DNA of 64,000 bases, from assembly GCA_051294375.1 (NCBI GenBank), contig JBJCIZ010000028.1:744437-808436 (forward strand), written 5' to 3'. Numbering within the stretch: position 1 is the first letter of the stretch; each line of letters begins with the position of its first letter. A program made the translations under genes and the position numbers. This document shows, piece by piece, positions 28,201-36,785 of this stretch. The notes under the pieces were generated by a model that had not been told where the DNA came from, ran no database searches, and saw only the letters and a program-made list of their open reading frames with translations. The stretch comes from Paraspadella gotoi. Taxonomy: Eukaryota > Chaetognatha.

Positions 28201-29513
28201 ATTTTGTTGAGCAATTTTCGTTCTCTCTCCTCGTCTAACTCTTCCGCGATCTTTGCAGCATTCTTACTCGATTTTCCTTCCTCCACAGAATCAAGGACAA
28301 GATCTTCGACGACGTTGAGCGAAAAGTGAAGCCGGTGGAGGATCCTTACTCTTACAAGAAGAGGCTCGTCAACGACGACGAGCAGAAGAGCAAACAGAGG
28401 TGGGTGTTTGTGGGGAAGGGGGGTGCTTGGCGGACTGAATGCGATGTTTGCTATGATTTGTTACTGAGTCCCTTTTTAGTCTGAAAAATTGCAACAACCC
28501 GGGCCGCCCGCGTGGCAGGCGAGCATTCTACCACTAAACATAAGGTCAACAATAATAATAATATTAATCCCCCCTAACTAACGAGTTTTACTATATCTTC
28601 TTTTACTTAGTCTTTCTCGATCCCATCCCCTACATCCCTCTCCAGTCTGGCCGAGGTCTACGAAGCAGAGTTTCTCAAGACGCGCTCGACCGAGGAAGAG
28701 AAGGAAAACCCCGCCCACGCCGAGGTCCGTCGCAAGATGGACGTCCTCTTCAAGCAGCTCGACGCCCTCTCCAACTTTCACTTCGCGCCAAAACCCGCCG
28801 CCCCGGAAATTACGGTAGGCGGCGTTGTGGATGGCGCTGTTTGTTGTAGGGTGCCGATGTGGATAGTATTGCAGTATTGTTTTGATTAATGAATAGCAAC
28901 GAAAGGTGAAACGAATAATACTTTTTTTCAATTGTATAATTAAGAGTTTTCATCGTTAAACTTAAGTTTCATCTATTGTTTCCTTAAGATCGTTTCCAAC
29001 ATGCCCACGATATCTATGGAGGAAGCGACGCCCGTCGCGGCCGCGGATTCGGAAACGCTCGCGCCCGAAGAGATCGGAGCTAAAGCCAAGGTTTGGCGAT
29101 TGATTTGATAAAATGTACTTTTTTGTATGTTGTCAGTTTAGTTTATTTTCAACGTTGTAAAATGGATTAATTTGTAAAAGGGTCTCCCCGTCGGTCACGA
29201 CGAACGCGACGTCACCGACAAAAAACGCGACTTGAGGAAGAAGAAGCGACGACAGAGAGAGAAGAAGCAGCAGAGGGAGACGACGACGACCATCGCCGCC
29301 GAAAAACAATCCGGCGCCAAAGACGCCGTCAAAAATTCCAAGAAATCCTCCAAACGCGGCGCCGGCGCCGTCGACGAATCCGGTCGAAAGAGTTTGAAGA
29401 GTTCGAAGGCGTTCTTCGACACCCTCCAGACCCGAGTGGACGACGGTCTCGAGGCGAAGAAGAAAAAGAAGAAAGCGGGAGATCGAGCGTCGGCGAAGAA
29501 ACTCAAACTGTGA
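25275..29513 (+). CDS. MPHOSPH10: U3 snoRNP protein MPP10
   Basis: Eight exons (25275-25511, 26173-26626, 27200-27669, 27957-28105, 28289-28399, 28646-28814, 28989-29090, 29181-29513) keep frame and give 674 residues, close to the human 681. The protein is a nucleolar component of the U3 snoRNP/SSU processome, needed for early 18S rRNA cleavages and bound to IMP3/IMP4. Family blocks are DEQIWQEIELLNDARKL, VMYTGFFDDPVD, DWQLRGEVLGGKRPENSLLE, LDFDQTPRTGVVVTQSFSE, DDVERKVKPVEDPYSYKKRL and LAEVYEAEFLKTRS. Very acidic Asp/Glu runs fill the middle. The C-terminus is basic (KKRDLRKKKRRQREKK), as expected for the family. The extreme N-terminus is Ala/Ser/Asp-rich (SSAPDAA repeats). The stop is only 361 bp from the next start (GPS2). 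Confidence 0.95.
25777..25916. mobile_element. Small inverted-repeat element in MPHOSPH10 intron 1
   Basis: Near-perfect 18 bp arms, TGAGGCGAATTACCACCG at 25781-25798 and CGGTGGTAAGTCGCCTCA at 25895-25912, enclose about 96 bp. CTAT lies directly outside both arms (25777-25780 and 25913-25916), a possible 4 bp target duplication. This could be a tiny MITE or only a hairpin. Confidence 0.45.
26740..27160. other. Probable repeat insert in MPHOSPH10 intron 2
   Basis: This intron segment is richer in GC than typical introns here. It contains short inverted repeats (GGCGG...CCGCC near 26862-26880; GGAACAC...GTGTTCC near 26918-26947) and a GGGCATCACAGGCAACCCGG block. It looks like an inserted element, but I can assign neither ends nor family. 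Confidence 0.25.
28491..28556 (-). pseudogene. tRNA-Gly(GCC)-like fragment
   Basis: Read on the minus strand, the segment contains TTTAGTGGTAGAATGCTCGC followed by CTGCCACGCGGGCGGCCCGG. This matches the D arm and anticodon arm of tRNA-Gly with anticodon GCC (28514-28516). The T arm is corrupted (GGTTGTTGCAA instead of GGTTCGATTCC) and no matching acceptor stem is present. It is therefore a tRNA pseudogene or the head of a tRNA-derived repeat, inside MPHOSPH10 intron 5. Confidence 0.6.
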
Positions 29514-29874
29514 TTCGATTCATTGGTGGATGAACAATTGAACATCGTTGTCTCCGTTTCCTTTGATTTTATTAGTTGACTTCCTCGTTATTATCCTCGT
29601 TTTCTCTTTGGATGCGAAGATGCAATCGACGTTTTAGCATTTCTAGGAAATGTATATCCAATCAATCATCGAAGCCGATTCGTGTCATTGGTTATTCTTT
29701 AAAAGACAAACTATTATTATTATTATTATTTAATTGTTACGTTTCAGTTGAAGGATTCCATTATAAGACAAACCCAGCCTTCGCTGGAAAGACTGGTTGG
29801 ATAAACGGGGTTTGTACGGAGCTGTATACTTTTGTCTTTGACACGTCGTCAAACCCGCCACCCTCACCACCACA
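29514..29874 (+). other. Short MPHOSPH10-GPS2 intergenic region
   Basis: Only 361 bp separate the two genes. I see no AATAAA hexamer here. A pyrimidine-rich AG (TTAATTGTTACGTTTCAG, ending about 29749) resembles a 3' splice site about 125 bp before the GPS2 start. It could be a 5' UTR intron acceptor or an outron/trans-splice site. Confidence 0.4.
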
Positions 29875-32468
29875 ATGCCCGTCCTCATCGAAAGGCCCAA
29901 GATGACGCGAACGATGTACATGGCGTTGAAGCGTCACATCCTGCAGGAAGGAGAGAGAAAGAAGAAGGAGCAGCGGATGGAGGCCGACGCGGAGGCGGAG
30001 AGGCTGCGCAAGGAAAGGGAGGAGGCCAACCTGCGGCTGCGGCAGCAGCAACTCAAACAGGAGCAGGAGGACAACCTCACCATCGAGCAGCTGGCGACGC
30101 AGATCACCGAGCAGGAGAAGAGGCTGCAGCACTTGAAGGATCAGAAGCATCACCTTTTCACTCAGGTGAGGTTACCGCCGTGAATAAGTGTATTTACTAA
30201 TCAATGAAATACGGACTATACTACGTAACATGATTAATTATTATTATTATTATTACTATAAACGTTTCTCCCTTTCTTTCTTCCCTCCAGTTTAAAAACA
30301 TGCTTAACGTAGAGGATGAGACGCGAAAGCGGCAGGCGAAAGCCGCGGCGGCCGCAGCGGCCGCCGCGGCGGCGATTGCGACGGTCGACTGCGGGATCTC
30401 GTCCAGCGGCGGCGTCGTCCCTTCGTCGCGAGCCTACGGCGTCTACCCGCCCGAAGCGACCGGCCCCGTCGCCGAACCGGCTCATTTGCAACAGCAACAA
30501 CAGCCACATCAACGACACCAGCCGCCGTCGCATCATCACCTCTCTCAACATCAGCAGCCGCCGTCTCATCAGCAACCACAACAGCAGCATCTTCATCAAC
30601 ATCTTCAACTCTCTTCCCACCTGCAACTCTCCTCCTCCTCCTCTTCCGCTCATCATCCTCACCTCACTCTCCCTCACTCCTCGGCTTACAAAGTCACAGC
30701 CTCACCTTATCCCTTACCCCTCAAATCCTCCTCCACTTCCTCCTCCTCCTCCCACTCTTACCCGTCTCCTCGTTCCTCCGCCGTCGCTTCCGCCACGCCC
30801 ACTTACCCGTCGCTGCATCCCAAGAGCGCCAACTACGCCCAGTATTACGCGGCGTCGACGTCGGCGTCGTCGTCGGCCTTCCACGCACACCAATCCTTGA
30901 TCTCCTCTTCCTCTTTGCCGACTTCCTATGAGAGAGGGAGAGAGACGATTCGCGATCGGAGCGAACACCGCGGCGGCGGCGGCGGCGACTCCAGAATGGA
31001 CGGACGGTCCGAACCTCGGATGGAGGTTCGTCCGGACTCTACGCGCTCGGACGGACGCGACGTCCGCATGGACGGACGAGGGGATTTGAGAATGGATTCG
31101 AGAATAGACTCGCGCGCCGACGCGAGGATCGACGCGCGTACGGATCTTCGAATGGACCCGCGAGCGGATTTGCGCGTGGATTCTCGGTCGGACTTGCGGA
31201 TGGACGGACGGATGGACTCGCGGCCGGACCTGAGAGCGGATTCGCGGATCGACTCTCGAACGGATCTACGAATGGACGCGAGGGTGGATTCGAGGACGGA
31301 TTTGCGAATGGACTCGCGGATGGACGGAAGAATGGACTCTCGCGGGGCTTTGGCCGTCGGGGTCACGGATCAACGAGGGTTCGATCCTTTGCGGTCGTCG
31401 GCCTCGGCGTTCTCCTCCTACGCCGCCGGCCACTTCGGTCCCGTGTCCGTCAAGGAGGCCAGGAAATCTCACTCCAGTGAGTGCGAGAGATGATTTAATC
31501 TCATTTACATATTGTAGCGTTAAACCTTAAAGGGTTCATTTTCGATTGATACGTATTAGTCATGGTTTTGGGTTTTCAACAATTAGTTTTTAGCAGTAGT
31601 TTTTTTTTTTTCTAGGCTTTTATGTGAATTGTGAAATCATTATTAAGCCTATAAAAAAATGGGACTTGGTGAGATTGTAAGTGAGATTGTAAGCCAATCT
31701 GTCTTGGAAGAATGAAATCTTTTGTGGAATGACTCATATTGTTATTTTGATAATTAATAACAAAAAAACTAATCTGATAGTGTTCTTGTTTTCAATCAGG
31801 CGGCTCCGTGGTTACGATGTCCGGTATGCCGAAACACTCCTCTTCACTTTCTGAACCACCTTACCTGAAACCGGGTTACGGCGATCCCGGAAAAGGTAAG
31901 TACTTTGTATTCTAGAAACCGCTGCGGAGGAAAGGCTGCGGAGGGATTTGGTCCCTTTGCATGAATTTTGATTCATTGCTTACGTTGAAGTTTAAGTCTT
32001 CATAGTTTCATCTTCTTTTTAGTTAAAATTCTTATATCTCATCGTAATATTTATCGCCGACTCTACAAAAGACAAAACTAAGAATTTCCATGTTGAAGAC
32101 ACTGAAAAGTATTTTTGTTGTGCAATATACGTAACTGAAGTAGATCAACAAGTAATCAAAAATTTACTTTCAATTTTACTATTTTATAATTTATACTAAT
32201 TTCATCTTTTCTTTCTCTTTCCCGATCCTCCTCAACCAGGCGGCCCGCCCCCTCACCTCATCCCTCGCGTCCTTCCCCACATCTCGTCCTCAACGTCGTC
32301 GCCGTCGTCGTCGTCGTCGCTGCGCCCCTCGTCTTCTCGCCAAATGCTGCAGCAGCCTCAACCCGGCGTCGGCAGCGGCGGAGCCGTGGGGCCCGCCCGC
32401 CGCTCGGCTACGCGCAGACCAAGCACGCCGCCAGCCAGAGACCGACCTTCAATCCCGGATATCGTTGA
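29875..32468 (+). CDS. GPS2: G protein pathway suppressor 2 (GPS2)-like corepressor subunit
   Basis: Exons 29875-30165, 30291-31476, 31800-31895 and 32240 to about 32468. The N-terminus MPVLIERPKMTRTMYMALKR, followed by a long Glu/Arg/Gln coiled coil (EERKKKEQRMEAD...LATQITEQEKRLQHLKDQK) and FKNMLNVEDETRKRQ, matches GPS2. GPS2 is a subunit of NCoR/SMRT-HDAC3 complexes and an inhibitor of JNK and ubiquitin signalling; the coiled coil binds NCoR and TBL1. The protein is about 605 residues, nearly twice the human 327. The excess is His/Gln and Ser-rich text plus an Arg/Asp tetrapeptide array (30993-31346). In the last exon the frame continuing from exon 3 reads to 32484. The frame one step away gives a better tail (QRPTFNPGYR, stop 32466-32468), so a base was probably lost near 32385-32405. 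Confidence 0.88.
30993..31346 (+). repeat. Coding Arg/Asp tetrapeptide repeat inside GPS2
   Basis: About 117 residues are built from some 29 imperfect tetrapeptides of the form R-x-D-x (RMDS, RMDG, RTDL, RADL, RIDS, RPDL). Arg codons vary freely among CGA, CGC, CGG and AGA, and Asp between GAC and GAT, so the peptide is better conserved than the 12 bp DNA unit. The segment is strongly mixed-charge and predicted to be disordered or helical. Confidence 0.9.
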
Positions 32469-32484
32469 GAGGAAGCGGGATTGA

Positions 32485-34378
32485 CGGCGAAAACGATCTT
32501 CCCCCCCCCCCAAACATTTCTATGCAAAAGACGTCAAGTCATCGGAATTCCATCCCCCCCCAACCCTCGTGGCATTTTACGTACTTTTTTACTATTGCAG
32601 TATCTCTTTTTGCTTTTTAATACGGCACCTCCGTAGTATCGCTGCAACAAACAAATTCACATACGAACAAGGCCATAGTCATGTTCGTCGAATACGTTTT
32701 GTTTTCTTTTATCGGCTGCTTTTTGGTTTGTGTTGTTGTTGTTACTGTGTGTTGTTTATGTTGCCATACGCCATATTTGTTGTTGTTGTTGTTACGGTGT
32801 TTTGTTTATGTTGCCATATTTGTTTTTTTTTTTTTTTGACAATTCATACGTCACTTCCTCCTGTCATTTTTCAAGTTGTAACGCGCATCGACATGTTTTC
32901 GTCGTTGTTCAGAAATTTTAAACTTAAAATCAACTCATATAACTCTATCCCATGCAATAGTAATTATCTGAACTATGATTCTCGGTCTTTGTAAGCGAAA
33001 CGTTTGAAAAGAAGAGAGAAACCGTGGAATTCAAGTTTCTCTCATGGCCGAGGAGAGAAGAAAGTTGGAATGGAAGAGACTCGGAGAAGTTCGCGTTCGA
33101 GACCAAAGCCTCGAGCTTTTCCGGGAAATACCGAGCGATCGTAAAAATGATGGTAAATCTCCATTGTTTTAGTAATGAATCACTTTTTTGACGGCTTTTA
33201 GACCGTCTGGTCTTATTCCCGAACTTTCCACATAACTGCGCTCTGTCTCCAAATTTTAAACGTTTCTGTGTCATATCGTATTTCCCTCCCCCTTTCCCTT
33301 GACCTCCATCTCCCCAACGTTTGGTATGAAATCTCCCACATTTTCTCGCATTTAGATCTTTTAAATTTCACGATGTATTTCAATGTTGTTTTTTTTTCTT
33401 TGTTTCTCTGGAGGCTATTTCTTTCTCAGTGGTTTTTTTTAAATTTCACCACTTTGATTTTTAGATTTTAAAACTAATTGTCTCCCAATATTCATTAGAA
33501 GGCGGCCTGTTTTGGCCGCTTTTTCGTTTCCAACTTTTTTTTTTTTTTTTTGCATAGCGAAAAATATGCCAATGTTTTTTTTTTCCTGTTTTTGAATGAT
33601 ACTTTAATAATAATTTTTTTCAAAGTTTAACCAGCGCTAAAGAAAAACACTTTTTTTTCCCTTCATTTTCATACTGCTTTTTTTTTTTACTGAAAACCAA
33701 TTCGAAACGCCAAGCCTCTCGTTTAATGTTTTAAAAACCCGTGTTTTTTCCCCTCTTCTCTTTTCTCTTTCAGTCGTTATTTGTTTTGTTTTTATTTTTT
33801 CTCCTTCTCGCTCCAACTTCAAAACTGGAAGAAAACCATTTCCTCGTTTTCGAGTTTCAACTTCATCAATTTCCTCCTCCGGTTTTTATGAACTTCCGTT
33901 TCTCAGGTATTTCATTTCTCCTCGACGGAGCGCTCGCGGTTTTCTCGAGCTCTCCCGACCCCCTGCTACATGGCTTCTATTTTTAACGTTTAAAAATAGT
34001 TTAAAAAACTTAAAAAACCGAACGGGGTTTGGGCGTCCGTTAAAGAAACATTTAAAAAGATTTATTTAAAAAAATATATATTACCTAATTACCCCAAAAC
34101 GCTTTTAGAAATAATAGTTGCGGCGCGTAAAATTCTTTTGACAAGACTTGTATTCCTTTGTTCAGTCTTTCCTCTTTATTGCAAAAACCCCTGTCTTTAC
34201 TTCTGTTAACTCTATTTCCTTTTCCGCGAGACTTTTCCCTCAGTCGCCATCCCTTCTTCCTCCTTTTCATTATCCTTCAATCTTCTCCAATATCGTTCAC
34301 AATCTTTCCTCCAATCATCGTTCACATCTTTCTCCAATCATCGTTCGCATCTCTCTTCTCTACCCCAGCATCTGCTTC
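32485..34378 (+). other. GPS2 3' UTR, spacer and unassigned PTBP 5' region
   Basis: This 1.9 kb region is T-rich with (TTG)n runs near 32725-32800. The PTBP start codon and first exon(s) must lie here or further left, but I cannot choose them. No other gene is evident. Confidence 0.4.
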
Positions 34379-35293
34379 CAACCTGACCTCCACGCCCCTC
34401 GTCGACCTCGATCGAGTCGACGTCATCTTGCGACCGGAACAAATGGAAGGCGACCTGATCGGAAATCATCTCGCAGGTTGGGATTCAATTTATATATCTT
34501 TGACTATATATATATATTTATATATGTACATATATGTAGAGGGAATCGGAGTCGTAGACAGGATTTCAGTTGTGAAGAGAATTGGTCGCTCACTCGGTAA
34601 AAGGAATCTTTAATTCTTTATGGAATATTGATTCTATATCGGTCCGCCTCGCCACGATCTATCGACTACCGCGAACAAAAGGGCGGACCGATATGAGAAT
34701 CGTCTCGAATGTCTGAAAACTGTTTGTTAATAGAATTATTTGGTAGTTCAGGAATTGCTTTGTTAATAGAATATTCTTGGAGATGGGAAATCAATTTTTA
34801 AAGAAAATTGTCTTGTCGTTCTTTTATCTATTTGTAAGGTAAATAGGTCTGTAGATCAGCAATCGAGTTATAAAGAGGTTTTGAATTGTTATAATAATTC
34901 TTATAATAACACTAAATTAGATTTAATTCATCAAACATGAAAAAGCATCGTACAAAACCAAAATAGGCCTAAAATTCGAACCGAACAGGAAGCAATGGGT
35001 CTTGAAATAATTTACTACTCTATGCAAATGGAGTAAATGAATTCAATCTCATTTAATATTATCCTAAGAATCAATCTTTTCCTGAATCCCTGGTAGATCA
35101 GGGCCTGATTCATAAGATTCCACGTTGTAAATCGATATGTAAATATTTGTAAATATATATAATTATTTTGTAGGAGTTTTGTTTTAGCTGATATGTAATA
35201 CAGTATGAATAATTTACTTTTCTCCCTCAGCGTCCGGATCATCTTCCCTCTCGTACTCTGCACCCATCGCTACGGCTCAGCAGCAACATCCAG
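34379..35293 (+). CDS. PTBP1: PTBP-family gene, 5' coding exons (two exons)
   Basis: Two exons, 34379-34476 and 35231-35293, have good GT-AG borders and join in frame to each other and to the KRG exon that follows. They read SASNLTSTPLVDLDRVDVIL...LIGNHLA and then SGSSSLSYSAPIATAQQHPG. This is the poorly conserved region before the first RRM. The joined text leads into [12 protein letters not shown], which corresponds to GTKRGSDEL of vertebrate PTBP1. The initiator exon is not identified. Assignment rests on frame and position rather than family similarity. Confidence 0.6.
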
Positions 35294-35371
35294 GTCGGTT
35301 CTCGTTGATGGGGAACGACTTTTTATTTCTTCTCCTTGTGTATCGTCCTCATGGTCGTGCCTTCATGGCCC

Positions 35372-35722
35372 CTTCCACCTCCTCATTCCCCCTCTTCCCA
35401 CTCCTCATTCCCCCTCTTCCCACTCCTCATTCCCCTCTTCCCACTCCTCATTCCCCCTCTTCCCACACCTCATTCCCCATCTTCCCACTCCTCATTCCCC
35501 CTCTTCCCACTCCTTATTCCCTCTTCTTCCCACACCTCATTCCCCCTCTTCCCACTCCTCATTCCCCCTCTTCCCACCCTCATTCCCCCTCTTCCCACAC
35601 CCTCATTCCCCCTCTTCCCACACCTCATTCCCCTCTTCCCACTCCTCATTCCCCTCTTCACCTCTATTCCCCTCTTTCCACACCTCATTCCCCATCTTCC
35701 CACACCTCATTTCCCACACACA
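35372..35722 (+). repeat. 22 bp pyrimidine minisatellite upstream of a PTBP exon
   Basis: About fifteen tandem units of TCCCACTCCTCATTCCCCCT plus CT run to the acceptor of the exon at 35724. Units contain CCTCTTCCC, a pyrimidine core like those PTB binds. The second block of the gene begins at an N gap within this same tract. Confidence 0.85.
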
Positions 35723-36017
35723 GGATTCAAACGGCGGTCGCGATCCCAGCGACGACTTCGCGCTTCAACTCGGTCAACTCGCCGCGCCCAAACTCCCTAC
35801 CGTCAGAGGCCGACCGGGTCTCTCTACGACGAAGCCATGTCCTACACCGGCGGGTTTAGAGGGGAAGAGAGATAGAGGAGAAAGAGAGCTAGAGAGAGGG
35901 AAAGAGAGATAGGGAGAGAGATGGAAAGAGAGATAGTAAGAGAAAGGGAAAGAGAGATAGTGAGAGAGAGGGAAAGAGAGAGAGAGAGGGAAAAAGAGAT
36001 AGTGAGAGAGAGGGAAA

Positions 36018-36290
36018 AGATGTAGTCGGGCATTGCCTAGGTTCACCCCGCTATAAGCGACTCTTTCATTGTGACCGGTGCTCATTGAGTAAAGCCATCA
36101 GCTCATGACCACTAGGTACCCGGTTCAATCCCAACCCGGTACCTACCCTGCGGGAAGATGAGGACGGCCGTAAGCCGCCTTGGGGCGTGGCAAACCCCCA
36201 AGCCTGGTTCAAGCCAGGACCCGTTCCATGTCTGCTAGAGGGGTTTAGAGTTACGGATAGTCATCTTCTGCCACTTAGCGCCTTATCCAC
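36018..36290 (+). mobile_element. tRNA-derived SINE present only in the first PTBP copy
   Basis: The insert lies in a (GA)-rich intron. It contains an A-box-like GAGTAAAGCCATCAGCTCAT and a perfect-type B box GGTTCAATCCC (36122-36132), followed by a GC-rich body with GGGGCGTGGCAAACCCCC. The corresponding intron of the second copy (39867-40169) is uninterrupted GA repeat. Target duplications cannot be recognised in the GA background. Confidence 0.7.
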
Positions 36291-36657
36291 AGAGAGATAG
36301 AGAGAGAGAGGGAAAGAGAGATAGAGAGAGGGGGAGAGAGATGGAGGAAGAGGGAAAGAGAGATAAGAAGAAGAAAGAGAGGGAAAGAGAGGAAAAGAAT
36401 CTTTCACTCCAACCCTTTCGTTCAAATCAGGCCGATGATGTCCAACAACGGACCCTCTCGTCTCTCGCCGACCAACAACAACGAGACCAACGACGTCTTC
36501 AAGAAAGACGTGATGATCCGAGCGGCGGCGACGGAATAGACGGTGAGAGAACATTGTCGTTTTGTTGTCGTTTATATCATCGTTGTTTTCGTCGTCTTTG
36601 TTTTTATTGAAGAGGCGGAAATATTGTTTACGAGTTAGTGACTGAACCTTTGATTAG

Positions 36658-36785
36658 GCAGTCCCTGAGCTTCGGATCAGGTTGTTAACCGTGTTTAAGG
36701 CGGGTTAAGCGGGTTAGAACCCAGGACCTTTAGGTTGGGAGGCGTATGACTTGCCTCCCGCACCAATGGTCGCTGATGAATGTTG
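36658..36785 (-). mobile_element. tRNA-derived SINE fragment (family A)
   Basis: On the minus strand the sequence has a tRNA-like head (GGTGCGGGAGGCAAGTCATA) and a B box GGTTCTAACCC. A tail containing the complement of TCCCTGAGCTTCGGATCAGG follows. Related copies lie at 40400-40525 (the duplicate PTBP block) and 56009-56165. Confidence 0.65.

Noticed and set aside
30926-31366. Minus-strand Arg/Ser/Ile frame of 146 codons (repeated ESIR)
   Set aside because: It is antisense to the GPS2 Arg/Asp repeat. Open frames arise there because the 12 bp periodicity avoids stops on both strands.
36122-36132. Intact tRNA genes at SINE B boxes (here and at 46266, 46757, 49600)
   Set aside because: A and B boxes are present, but acceptor and anticodon stems do not close. 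The surrounding bodies repeat elsewhere in the window, so they are SINEs.
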